DNA from: Ligustrum vulgare
Taxonomy: Eukaryota; Streptophyta; Magnoliopsida; Lamiales; Oleaceae
Assembly: GCA_963555705.1 (NCBI GenBank)
Contig: OY743182.1
Location: 52,208,592-52,272,591 of the forward strand
Length of the DNA stretch: 64,000 nt
Direction of reading: 5' to 3'
Shown here: one piece after another, positions 34,091 to 45,599 of the stretch
Position numbering within the stretch: position 1 is the stretch's first letter
How the letters are laid out: each line of letters starts with the position of its first letter
Position numbers and translations under genes: made by a program
Notes under the pieces: model-generated
Databases searched by the model: none
Told to the model about the DNA's origin: nothing
The model's input: only the letters and a program-made list of their open reading frames with translations

Positions 34091-35823
34091 TCAGCTATAG
34101 TGGTATGGTTGTAATTTTCCTTCTACGCTGGTTATAGTTTTCTTGACTTGTCCTTGACGATTCCTATTATTTTCTTTCATTAACTTTTTTATTTTCCATA
34201 TAGAATTCTCTGTCCTTTCACGCATAATGAAATGTTGCTAATTCCCATTTCTGCTATGGACTAATGTTCTAGCCCTTTTCATGAAATATGTATTACTTTT
34301 TTTTCAAATTAGTTTTTGCTTGTTTTTATAGCTTTTCTTGAGGTTCGATGAGTATTAAATACAGAATCCTACCTTGTACTTATTTTTTATGAATCAATTA
34401 ACACATGGGTGGGCTAAATCATATTTACAAAATTAATTCAACTAGAAAATTCCAAAATTATAAAATATAAGCATTATACACCAAATAAATTACTATAAAT
34501 ATTAAGTAATAGCTTAGTAATAATATTTTTCTATTTTATGGTCATAGTTGAAGGTAACTTGGTGTCATTTTATTTTCTTCTATAGTTTCTACACTTTCTT
34601 TTTGTCATTGGCTCGTGTATTTTTATTTTCTAATTTAAATAAAAAATATGTATCTGATTTACTTCTTTTTCTTGCAGGTTCTTGCCATAGCGTAATTCCC
34701 TGGGCACAACAATGTTTGTAGTTGTATGTAATAATGGCCTCAGATTTGCTGAGGGATGTGACAAGTTTGGTATTAATCTATTTAAGCTACTACGAAAGAT
34801 TATTTTATAGATTATAAATTGAAATAAACATGTACGGAAGTGTTACATAATTTTTTACTTTTGTGTAAGATTGGATTGTTTGATCTTCTTTCTGAATAGA
34901 ACTTGGTTATAAAATTTAAAGACTTGGATTCTTACGTGCTAACAAGGTAATTTAATTGTTTATGATGAACTTTTGAATGAAACGTCGAAATTATATAATC
35001 AACTAATATGTATTTGAGCAAATTCAAAATTTTGTTTCAAAATTTTTATTATTGCAGTTTCTTGATGAATGTGGTATAGTTTCTCGAAACTACATTAGGT
35101 ATATATTAATCTATTACTATATAATTATGTATTACTATTGTAAAAACTATATATTTTAGATTCATTTGTTAAATGGAAAAAATTGAATAGATCGTGCTTT
35201 TTTGATTGGGTTATACGCGGTGGATTTTTCCTGAAGTTTTCTCTCTCCCTTTTTTTTATACCATGATTTGTTCTTGAGATTAGAAGTTTCTTTTACTTTT
35301 TTTCTTACTTTGGATGGTTATGGAAGATTCAGATTAATTGATGAAGTTTCTCCATTGAACCTATTTTTTAACATCAAAGGTAATGGTCAACATCTAAGAT
35401 TTCTTCCTTCGGATAACCTGACCAAGCTTATTGGTGAACGATGGAAAAGTACTAGCATCCTTACAGAGTCAGAGGGGTGCTTTGTAGAAGTGAAAGTTTT
35501 CTCTTCCATCTTCTTTCGAACTAACTTGTGAGTTATATTTAATGAAAATTATTGTAGTTGGATGTTCATTTACTTTATTATTCACATAAAATTAAAAATG
35601 AGATATTGGACATAATCTTGAACTATATTATGTTTAATTTCATTGAAGATGTGCAGTAATTGATTTTCAACATCTTATGTGTGCGGATTATTTTTTAAGC
35701 TCCTGTTCAGTATAAACTAAAATAATATTTTTAGTATATTTTTTATAAAAATTATCATAAAATGAGATTTGGAGTTTGAATTTATTTGACAAATCACGCT
35801 AAAAAAATCAACTGGAAAACTAG

Positions 35824-36940
35824 TATATATATAAAAGAGGTGGAAGAAGTGAGTCGGAGGTGGAGAAAAACATATATTTATATACATTGGCGGCTAGTGA
35901 TTGAATTAGGGGGATAGTGGATTAAAAAGGAGCTGACGGCTGGTGCAAGAACAAGGGGCCGAAAGACACAAACAGGGGGCTCGGCAGATTACTGATTGGG
36001 GATCAAAGGTATACAATAGACAATTGAGAGGAAAGAATTAGTTAGTGGAGGAGATAGTTGGAGAACAAGGAGTGGTGTCGGCTGGTGATTGAAATAAGGG
36101 AGAATTCTTGGAGGAATGAATTCAATAGAACAAGTCGTCAGCCCTGAAAAGATTTGAGGAACTGTGGAGCAATTTTGCGAATTAATTACATTGTTGGCCG
36201 GTGATGTTACTCCAATTCTCCGTGTGTAATTTATATATTAATATGTTAGGCTAATTTTTGTTTATGTATTGGATGAGATGGATCCTATTTTTTATTTGTT
36301 TTAAATCATGATTCTATAATTTAATAAATTATTGTGTTTTTTGATTTATTCTTACATTCTCATTGAATTATTTAATTACTTGATCACCAATTGAATAATT
36401 AATTGCTTGTTGTAGTCTTAGAAAAGTCACAATAGGTTTAGAACGCGACAAGATAAACACACGAACACTATATGTTAGGAATAATAATATGACGTGTCCA
36501 ATCTATTTGATAAATTGTTGATTAATGCATCATGAACATTCGCATTCGGATTAAGAATAAATTCGGATCGTGTTTATGGTATGTTTAGTTTGTCTTGAAA
36601 AAAGAAAATTAAATATATTAACTTTATCGATTGGCAAGAACGCATGAATGAGCTAAATTAGAAAATCGAGAATTGAAATAGATAACACTAGGTGGATTCG
36701 AATTCCAATACATTCCTTTGGTATATTTAAAATCCTCATTTTTCATATTTGCAATTTTAGTTTTATTCAAACAAAATAAAATCGCTTCTTTTATATTTCT
36801 TATTTTTGTTAATTTAGATTTTGTCCATTCGATTAGGGCTAGTAATCTAAAATATAATTTATCTCAATTCTCGTGAAAACGATACACGGACTCATCATCC
36901 ACTTTATTACTTGTGCGACCCGTGCACTTGTGGGATTTGC
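35824..36940 (+). mobile_element. Right part of the interrupted TGATAAG-family LTR
   Basis: Resumes in the TA-rich tract, runs through an AT-rich leader, and ends with 'tccactttattacttgtg' and 'cgacccgtgcacttgtggg', matching the terminal part of the solo LTRs at 16,051 and 48,499. Together with 20,596-21,053 it makes an LTR of about 1.57 kb. The exact right end and its target duplication could not be placed. Confidence 0.65.
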
Positions 36941-36980
36941 GCGAAAAGGTACCCGCCCCATTGCCATCTTTAAGGTTGTA

Positions 36981-38474
36981 AAGTAAATTAAATTTTTTTT
37001 AAAATAAAATTAATGTATACGTACATTGTCATAAGGGCTCATTTGGCGTGAATTTTACTTATTGCAAAAGAGTTTTTTGAGAAAGATACTTCAACTTTTG
37101 GTTGGAAACTATACTTTTTAATTAAAAGAGTTTAACAGACTGTTCGGTAATAGTTTATAAACTAAGTTATAAATTATCTTTTACACAATTTTTCAAATCA
37201 CTTTTTAACCATACACAATTTCTATTCAATTTTTAATGACACATCTTACTTAGAAAAATATGTGCCCACAGCTGCCGAACACAAAAATTCCAAAAACATT
37301 TTTAGAGGAAACCACACTAATGGATCAACTTTTTCTAAAAGCTCTTCTAAATATAAAAAGGGTAATTATATTTACACCACAATTTCTTATAACTATGTCA
37401 CATTTGAATTGCATTATTGGTCTATAATCTATATAGGTTATTACATTTATGTTCTTTATCTTTTTCATGAAGTTCTTATCTTTAGATTTTCAACAATTAT
37501 CAAAATTTGTACTTCATGATGATTTTTGTCCAATTTTTTAATAATTATTGTGCTTTAAAATAATGAACAAGTATTTAATTAAAATTTTGATTTGTTTACT
37601 TATTAAGTGTACAAGCGGTAAAAAATTTTTTTTAATCATTCTTAATAAATCTTTGACAGAAATCGATAGAAGAGACGAAATATATTAATTAATAAAAAAA
37701 TTAAAATAAGAATACGATAAAAAAAATTGGGGGAAATATATTTAGCCATATATTATAAGAAACACTTTCACATAAGGGAACAATACAAAAATAAGTGATA
37801 CTATATACAATTTCATGTTTTGTATTTTTCTTTTCAATTTTATTATTATAGAAATTCATCATTTTTTGCTTAAAATAATATTTTATTAGTGAATTATAAT
37901 TTATGTGGATTACGAAAGTTGTGCCCCAAAACTTAAATTTGTTTTATCAAATAATTATTTATAAAATACATATATCTTATTTATTGTATAATTTAATAAT
38001 ATTAATTTTTTAATTCTTATTTCATATAAAACTTAATTTTTTTTAACAAATATAAAAATTCTTTTTTGTTTTTAGGTTTTAACCAAAGGTTTTTGCTTAA
38101 TAATTAACTAGAAAAATTAATTAGTTCCATTTTTTTTTTTTTGTTCCTGTCTAATTTTCACGGAAAAACATGAGCTTTTTTTAGGTCCACTTTACTTATA
38201 ATTTGAAAGTGATAGTCATTGCTTTGATATGTGTGGATAGAAAGTGTGTAAAAATAGCGAGTCCTATAAAATAATTAATCGAGATTAATATTCCAAGTAT
38301 AAAAAAATTCTGAAAATGATGCTTATTTATAAATATTACTTAATTCTATTTAATTTTAAACTTACAAGCATATCCTGAAGAAAAAAAAATGAATATAGAC
38401 AATTATGGGGTTCAATTTCTAAATGTCCCCTAAGGCTTGTGTTTACTTATTTTGCTTTGTACAAAATATATCAC
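36981..38474. other. Gene-free AT-rich stretch with one MITE
   Basis: A MITE at about 37,140-37,285 has ends 'ctgttcggtaatag' and 'agctgccgaacaca' and the interior phrase 'caaatcactttttaaccata', matching the one at 27,871. The remaining sequence has no supported gene. Confidence 0.5.
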
Positions 38475-39655
38475 AAATGTATGGGCCGTGATAAGTAATA
38501 AAGTGAATCAAATAGTCCGAATTATTGTTTCACGATGATTATAATTAAATAACGGAAATGTATTAATTCTAAATTCTATTTGAACAAACGAATGATTTTT
38601 TGTGATTAAAACTAAAATAAAGAAATAAACTAAATACAATAATATAAAGTAAACACGAATAACAATATGTTTTCTAAAGTGATTGTAAAGTGTTGGACTC
38701 ATGATTTCACCAAAGCCAATAATATTAATTCCATACCTCAAGTTTTATTCCTATAAATGTGCCTATCGAATTTACGAATATTTATTGAGATTTCTTCCTT
38801 GAGTTTAAATCAATACTATATAACCAAGTCAACTATATATCTCTATACAGGGTCAGAATTATTCCTTAGCTAAACAAATGCACAAGATCTTCTAGGAATT
38901 CACAATTGATAACATGCATACACAAATTCATACCTCTATATATCCTTTTGTTGAAATTACTGGATTTATTACCATGGTCTAAGTTGTTAACTCACATTTC
39001 AGATTATGAAAACAACCAACAAAATCTATTAATTAATGGTCAATTAACCCAAGGATTAAAACACAATAATAAAATCAATACATGCAATGTAACGTAAAAC
39101 TTGAAGTTCTAAATTAATAAAATAAAATTAGGCTATATTGTTCATCACAAATTTATATTTAATTACACATCACTAGAGAATAATAAAAGCAATAAAAGTG
39201 AGAAAAAATAATTGAGTTCATGAATTTAACAAAGGAGAAAGGAAATCTTGCACCAAGATGTTGGTTCTCCATTGTAATCTTCAATGTCTCGCGTTGTCTT
39301 CTTCTTTTATCCCTTTATCGCCTCTACAACGAATGAATGAATTTTGTGTGAGTTTGTAAGAGAAATGAGTGCACTTTTTCATGTATTTTCTGCTCTGTAT
39401 TGCCCTCACTTGATTATGGTCGAGTTAGGGTTTAATATTAGGAAAAAACCTTGATTAATAAGGAAATGTTCAGCTGTCCGAAGAACTGCGAGATCACGCG
39501 GTAGAATATATGGCAACACGTGGTTGGTTTAAAAGCGTTCTGACCATTCAAAGCAGAAACGTGCAATATTAATTGCATGCACAATCATCAACTTTTGATT
39601 TGATCATTTGAGCACTCGAACTTCTAAATTTCCCAAATTACGTCCTTTCTTCTCT
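38475..39655 (-). mobile_element. TGATAAG-family LTR fragment
   Basis: Starts 'tgtatgggccgtgataagta', followed by 'ataaagtgaatcaaatagtc', parallel to the left end of the solo LTR at 16,051 ('aaagtaataaagtggacttt'). Later words such as 'gcgagatcacgcgg' match the family's interior. Neither the TGATAAG end nor target duplications were found, so it is probably truncated. Confidence 0.5.
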
Positions 39656-39658
39656 AAT

Positions 39659-40197
39659 GTTGTGTTTGATTAGAATCAATTTGTCTAGAAAATGTCAAAT
39701 CATGAAAATTATTTTTTACCTTTTGAATTTGTTTGATATTTGATTGAAAAATTTGTCTTAGAAAATATTTTCTTAGGTACAACCAATTAAAACATAACTA
39801 CCTCATTTGCCTTGAAAATATTTTTTTGCCTATTTAGTAAGAAAACATTTTCCACCTTAAGTGGAAAAGTCACGTTTGATCATTTTTGTTGTTATTAATT
39901 AACTTATTTTTTCTCTAGAAATTAACATTTTTATTATCAAGTACAAATGTACAAATAAGTGAAAAATAAAAAATATTTTTTTATTATTAAAATAGTTAAT
40001 TTTTTCTTTATTTATCGTGAAAAATAATATTAATCAAATAGCAAAATTAAAAAAATTTCTCACTTTTTCACCTAAAAAATCAATCCAATCAAAACACTTC
40101 CAATTAATGTTTTCCAGGAAATTAATTTCTAGACAAATCAATTTCTATAAAATATTTTTTCACCATTCATTTTGCATATTTTCAATCAAGCACAACC
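39659..40197. mobile_element. Tourist-like MITE
   Basis: Termini GTTGTGTTTGATT and AATCAAGCACAAC are inverted repeats. The interior has mirrored 'ctagaaa' and 'tttctag' words and resembles the element at 59,317-59,820. Confidence 0.6.
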
Positions 40198-40984
40198 TTA
40201 ATTATTAAATTAAGCCCAAGATATTTGTACTTCTTCCATGTTAACACATATTTGACTTTTGATTTACCTCATCAACTTTTAAGTTGTACAATTTAACTTT
40301 AATTTCCCTCCAATTGATCTTTATTTGTTTTAATTTATTCATTCTTTTTTTTAAGGATATTTTTCAGTAATAATAACAATTATGTAGAATTTATTCTTGA
40401 ATGACATCATAATATCTTAATTTTAGAACATAAATAAGTTTATAAAATATATTTATCATGCTGAAAATGTTAGGTACGGCCCTGACCAGAATTGATACCG
40501 TTTGTGACTTTTTGATAAAAAAAAAAAAAACTACTTTTCAAATGAAAAATCATATATCGTGTCACTTTTTGAAGGCAACGTGAAATCGATATTTTTCTTT
40601 CACAAAGATAGATATGAAGCCGTTATGCAAATGAATACCGTAAAAGTCAAATTGAAACTTTAATTTTGGCTATTAATTTCATAGGAATCACAGTTAATCT
40701 TTTTTTTTTTTTTTTTTCCCCCACTCAAATATACCATATTATAATTTTAACAACTTATAAAACACCATACAAGTACTAAAAACATAATTCATAGTATTTA
40801 ATAATAATCATTTCCAACCAGAGGTTAAAACCAAGATTACATGGCCTAGAATCTTGAGGCAAAAAGAAAAAAAAAAAATGAAGAAGAGAAGATCCACTAA
40901 GAATTCTCCTTGAAAATCTCAAAACTTCACCATGGGTGGGCAAAACTAAATAATTAAAAAAAAATAAAAGTTCCCTCATTGTCC
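40198..40984. other. Downstream flank of the DUF4378 gene
   Basis: No gene is seen. About 200 bp left of 40,985 should hold the gene's 3' UTR; the minus strand has AATAAA-like words in the region. Poly-T runs lie at 40,701-40,718. Confidence 0.4.
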
Positions 40985-41565
40985 CTACGTCATCACAATT
41001 TTGAGGTCAAGGAACAGCTCATCCATTAAAGAACCATAAATTTCAGCTTCTAAATCCAAAGCCACTTCCTTAATTTGTTCATCCAATGTTGTCCACTCCC
41101 TTCCTAATCCTTTTTCCATGTCTTTAACATAAGCCAGTCTGTTCTTCTGCTCCCCCCATTCTAGAAACAATTCATAGGGCTTTCCGTTGATCCAATCTTT
41201 TGCTTGGTCGAATATTCCGTCGTAAAATGAGTTTTCGACCATTTTTTTCTCCGAATATAAGCATTCATTGGTTATCTTTTCTCTGAAGTAATCCAGTAAC
41301 AAGTTTTCTGAATATAGTTTGAGAGTAAGTGACGGCATTGTGGATTTCAATAAATGAAGTAATTCCAATGCCTTTTGTTCGGCTTGGTTCTCTTCTTCTT
41401 CTCCGATATCTGAAATGATTTTTTCTTCGTAATGTTGTAGCGAAGATTCAACTGATTCATTATCGTTAGATTCCGGACCTATAAATCGTTTGGTTAGATT
41501 GACCGGTTCGAGTTGAGCAAGGCATTCGAACCTCTCGAGTTTCTTCATCAGCTTCTTCTTCGTCC
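40985..41565 (-). CDS. DUF4378 gene, coding exon 3
   Basis: Acceptor TATATAG|GG at 41,566. The first codon is completed with exon 2 to give Gly, then T-K-K-K-L-M-K-K-L-E-R-F-E, through the DUF4378 region to a stop at 40,985. Confidence 0.88.
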
Positions 41566-42176
41566 CTATATATGCATTAAATTAAATGTCACACTTTCTC
41601 AAAAATAACACAATCAAGCATTCCTTAATGTGTCAAACATAAGACACACAGCCCTATCCAATGCAGGTTGTGCCATGGTTACAATTGGGCCATGTGGTCG
41701 TAGGGGCCCACATAAGTTTTCTTTTTTAAGAAGAATAATATGCAAATTGGTTTTAAAAAAATAAACGTTGTTCCTTGTACATTCACCTTTACACGTAGTT
41801 TACACTCGAGAGATGTATCAAGATCTTTCAGAGTTATTTAAGAGCATTTCTAAAGTTAGATATCTTTGATGTGGAGAGAGAGAGAGAGAGAGAGTAGGAT
41901 GAGGAAATAGAAAAAAATCATAGGAGAAAGATAGATACAAAATCTCAACGTTTACTATAAAAAGGGTCTAGAAATGAACATCCTCTTACAAGTTACATCC
42001 TTCTATAATAAATGGTGCAACATAGATTTTGTACCCTTCTCATCACCATAACCACGTCAGCTAGATATTCATAGTAGAAAGTAATATTTGAGATGTTATA
42101 ACAATGATAGAAATATCACTCCATATAATCATTGTATAAATGTGGGTGTACGTCTAACATTATTCACCTAAATTTT

Positions 42177-42273
<97 letters not shown>

Positions 42274-45225
42274 GACCTTCCATAAGAGCAAGTCTATGCT
42301 GAAAAGGCGAGGAGACTTCATCGTCATCTTCAAATGGACAGTCGAGCACGGACACTGGACTAAATTGTTCCTTCTTTTCATTTCTCCATTCTTTCTCCTG
42401 CTATTTTTCAAAAATTCATCTCGAGTTAGAAAAGCAAATAGGACAGTGAACAAAGCAAATTGGACCATTATGAAATATTGGTTTATGGCACGACAAAAAG
42501 TTGAATGTCTGAGAAATTGTTAGGCACTACAAACGAAGTCCATAAATATAGACATTATCCACACAAATGACACGACCCCAACTCCAACCTGAATCATTAA
42601 TCAAATAGACTACAGCCCCTCAAAGTTGTTGGATTTGTAATAAGGGCTCATAAATGTTATCATCAAATGGGCCCCATCCAAAAACTTAAACTCTGCTCAC
42701 CAAATTTATAAATAATACATTTTCTCAAACCTCTTTTATATCATATATATACATTTTTAAAACCAATTTGCCATTATTATATATTTTACGTTGAAAACAT
42801 CACATTTTTTGTCTATAAACAAAAAATTTTTACCAAACAGATGCTTATATTCGTATTATGTTAAATTTTTTAGTGAACTAATAATACGAAGTCTCTCATT
42901 CTTTTCAATACTTTTTCATTGGGATTCACACAAATTATTTACTACAGAGTTGGGATTTCACTCGGGAGTACAGACTCGAATTTTGAAAACTCAAATGATT
43001 TTCAATTTAAGAGCATCTTCAATTCTGTTAGATATCTTTTAAAAATATGATGTGACAGTTTGAGAACTAAGAGGATAGAATGTAGAAGGAAAGAAAATAA
43101 AAATATGTAAACATAAGAGAGAGTGATAAAATTTGAACATTTATTTTAGAACGTGTTCAAAAGATTTAGACATCCTTCAATAATAAATGCTACCATATTG
43201 ATTTTATCTCTTCCACATCATCTTCACGTCAATTGAACATTCAAAATATAGAAGGTAGTATTCGAGATGGTTTAAGCAATTTTCAAAATTTCTATTATGT
43301 TGAACAATTTTAAAGTTTCCTCGGGTAAATCCCAAGACATGTATCGAATGTGTTAAAAGTCAATACCACTATTCAACAAATTATATGACATCAGTCTGTC
43401 TAATTATTGAACAGAACCATCGATTAATGAATATTTAATGAAAATTACTTTGTATTTGACTTTTATTTTTACTTTAAGAAAATAGAAAAGCGTGTTTTCA
43501 GTAGAAGAATTGAAGAGAGGATCTAGTATCTCGTGTATCATGGAACAGATTGCAGACGCGAGTTTCCACTCCGTGCATCCAGCTAATATCCCACGTGTTG
43601 CGTGATCAACGCCGTCAAAGAATCCAATAGTATTTTATTATCATAAAGAACCGAGTATATTTATAGTGTAAAAAAATATTTATATACCCCGCACGTGTAG
43701 TAGCCCAGCTATTTTTTCTCCAGTTTTACCGCCGTCAAAACTCACTAATATTGAAACCGTAGTATATTGAAATAATCTTTCAAATTTCTATTGCTTTCTT
43801 TATTATTTTTCAAAATTTTGAATTAACCTTTTTAATTATTTCTCTAACCTATGAAAATATTTGTTAACCCCTTTACTCTTTTCGAAATCAACATATTTGA
43901 TCGAAACACTCCAAAGGATCAATTGATAGGACTTTTACATCTTCTAAAAGAGATTCCTTAAAAAATTAGTGTTTAAAAATTTTGAAAATAATTCTCTCTT
44001 TCGGAAGATTTTTTCAAATAAACTGCTACCAAACAACGTGATTTAAAAAGTTCTTCTAATTAGAATATGCAATTCTATACGTTCAATTAAACTGGTGCAA
44101 AAGCATAATAATCGATCTCAAAAGTTCATTTGAACTTTTCAAATGTCGAACGTGCCCTAAGCTCTATCTTAGTAATATTATTGTCGAAGTTTAACTAAAT
44201 TAAAGTCAAACCTCGATGAAAAGGTTTTGGATCAAAACGAGTCTTAAAATCTCATTTTGACTTTTCAAAAGTCACAACAAATTGGTCTTAAGCTCCCTTA
44301 GAGCAAATATATATTACATTTGAAGTTTATAACTAAAATCAAAATTAAACATCAATTTATGAATATAATATATATGTTACAATAAAGTATTAGATCATAG
44401 ATTGGTTATAAGCACCGATTAGTAACCAAGCATTAGTCATTATTTCATTATTACAGTATTATTATAATCCATGATGAATATTTTAATATTTAAATTAAAT
44501 TTTAAAATAGAAGCAAGTATTAGTTCACCAACTAATTAACAACTTACCTTTTTTTGACTAGAGTTGGTACTGGTACTGGTACTGGTACTGGCACTAGCCT
44601 CACTGCTGGTAATCCAGTCCATCGATACGTCGTCGTTTGCTACGACCAGCACCTTCTTCTCATCTACGACGTCGTCTCGCTCCTCAGTCGAAACATGTGA
44701 AGAATCGTCTGAGGCAGTAAATTCACTATCCGACCAGCTGGTAGTTTTACTTTTCCTGTCATTGCTATCACTTGCTGAACTGAACGGCGCAGGTTTCTCC
44801 TTCACCAAGTGATCAAGCAATTTCCACCGTTCGATTTCTCTCATGTGACTACTAGTTCTTTTCCAAAAACTTTTCTTGAGGATCTTTTTAGATAGACTCC
44901 TCGGTAGAATTGGTTTCTTTGACTTTTTCTGGGCCGCCGCCGATGATCTGGCGGCGAATGGCAGGTTTTTCACGGCGTTGATGACGCATTGAAAAGCTGA
45001 ACTGAGAGTCGTTGATGAAGCAGATTTTGATGGGTTTTTCAAAAGGGTCGGTGGGTTTTTCTTGTTTTTGAAGTCAATGTCGATAAGGTATCGAACAGTG
45101 GAGCAACACTGTGTTCTTGGAAATGATTTGAACCCATTTGATGAACATGAACTGAAATCATCCAACAAGTAATCTTTCAGCAAAAATGGCTTTATTGCTT
45201 TTGCTTTAATCATCTTTGAATCCAT
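40985..45225 (-). CDS. DUF4378-domain protein, three exons, 459 aa
   Basis: Coding exons are 44,548-45,225, 42,277-42,397 and 40,985-41,565; joined they keep one frame of 459 residues. The start at 45,225 (M-D-S-K-M-I-K-A-K) is preferred over an in-frame codon 41 residues upstream because the family begins with K-P-x-x-L-K-D-Y-L-L-D-D. The N-terminus then has S-S-N-G-F-K-S-F-P-R and Q-C-C-S-T-V-R-Y-L, a family signature. The middle is Ser/Lys-rich and low-complexity, with a (Thr-Ser) run before the first donor. The C-terminal DUF4378 region runs through F-Y-D-G-I-F-D-Q-A-K-D-W and ends E-I-Y-G-S-L-M-D-E-L-F-L-D-L. Related plant proteins include LONGIFOLIA/TRM microtubule-associated regulators, but shorter members like this one have no settled function. 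The only intact host gene I see. Confidence 0.9.
41842..42104. mobile_element. MITE in intron 2
   Basis: Starts 'agagcatttctaaagttagatatcttt' in pattern and ends 'agtaatatttgagatgttata'. It matches an element in intron 1 at 43,011-43,275, including words such as 'aataaatg' and 'cacgtca'. The 'gagcat..gttagatatctttt' head is common in plant MITEs. It holds a short GA run of its own. Confidence 0.5.
42187..42271. repeat. GA/TC microsatellite beside a splice donor
   Basis: About 42 uninterrupted GA units, preceded by a short CA run (42,179-42,187). On the gene's strand it is a TC tract starting six bases into intron 2. Confidence 0.95.
42277..42397 (-). CDS. DUF4378 gene, coding exon 2
   Basis: Encodes E-K-E-W-R-N-E-K-K-E-Q-F-S-P-V-S-V-L-D, then C-P-F-E-D-D and S-P-F-Q-H-R-L-A-L-M-E; the PVSVLDCPFED motif is typical of the family. 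The acceptor is a tandem TAG-CAG, so an alternative product with one extra Gln (exon start 42,400) is possible. Donor G|GTCAGC is a weak match to consensus and lies next to the GA/TC microsatellite. Confidence 0.88.
43011..43275. mobile_element. MITE in intron 1, same family as 41,842
   Basis: Head 'gagcatcttcaattctgtta' then 'gatatcttttaaaaat', and tail 'ggtagtattcgagatggttta', parallel to 41,842-42,104. Two family members in two introns of one gene. Confidence 0.5.
44548..45225 (-). CDS. DUF4378 gene, coding exon 1
   Basis: 226 codons, ending K-K at the donor AAG|GTAAGT (44,547). Reading on past the donor gives only a few residues before a stop, which supports the splice. Confidence 0.88.
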
Positions 45226-45449
45226 GAAACTAAGCAGAAACAAAGTAGGGTTTTCAGGTTCTATTTGAAAAGAAGCAAAATGGTTATAATGGAAAAGCTG
45301 ATTGTTGCAGAATGAGCAGAAAACCAGAATGCATTTAAGATTGATCAAAAGTGATTTTTATATCTCTGTAAAGTTGAAAGGGATATGAGACAGAAAACTT
45401 TTACTGAAGAAGAAATGGTGGAATTGTGTAGACAAAAAGAGCAAAAAAG

Positions 45450-45465
45450 GGATATTTAAAGGGGT
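45450..45465 (-). promoter_or_regulatory. Possible TATA box of the DUF4378 gene
   Basis: The minus strand reads CCCCTTTAAATATCCC, about 230 bp upstream of the chosen start codon, leaving room for a leader of about 190 bases. A GA run lies at 45,538-45,549, further upstream. Position-based guess. Confidence 0.3.
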
Positions 45466-45599
45466 AAAAGCCTAACAGAATGAAACTGGGAGGTAGCTTC
45501 GTATGGTGAAGATCTCAAGGTAAAATTAAGCAGTTATAGAGAGAGAGAGTTCTGCAAAATGGAATACTTCTGTAATTTTGAGATGGAGAAGAAGAAACT

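Larger units (their letters stand above)
21054..35823 (-). mobile_element. Helitron, about 14.8 kb, carrying many host gene fragments
   Basis: On the minus strand the left border ends with the hairpin CCGTGC-ATC-GCACGG (21,067-21,081), then a short spacer and CTAG followed by host T, the standard Helitron 3' terminus. The right border is inferred at about 35,823, where sequence of the interrupted LTR (TATATATA..AAAGAGG) resumes. The expected 5' TC is not obvious there, so that end is uncertain by some bases. No Rep/helicase frame is visible, so it is non-autonomous. It contains minus-strand exon fragments of at least five unrelated genes, further exon-like segments on both strands, a SINE and a MITE. 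Confidence 0.7.
19814..36972. mobile_element. hAT element split by nested insertions; 8-bp duplications 17 kb apart
   Basis: The left terminus TAGGGATGGCAA (19,814) and right terminus TTGCCATCTTTA (ends 36,972) are inverted repeats. The 8-bp direct repeats AGGTTGTA lie outside them at 19,806-19,813 and 36,973-36,980. Subterminal words are ggcggg/cccgcc-rich. Only about 0.5 kb (left) and a few tens of bases (right) are the hAT element itself; the rest is later insertions. This is the outer shell of a four-layer nest. Confidence 0.85.

Noticed and set aside
35268..35531. 87-codon plus-strand frame near the right end of the Helitron
   Set aside because: Protein-like in places, but no start context, splice partner or family that I can name; not firm enough to list.
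42160..42468. 102-codon minus-strand frame with a long Ser-Leu repeat
   Set aside because: Translation of the GA/TC microsatellite running out of exon 2; the splice donor at 42,276 ends the true coding part.
44564..44812. 82-codon plus-strand frame rich in Val-Leu repeats
   Set aside because: Antisense of the Thr-Ser and Ser-rich part of DUF4378 exon 1.
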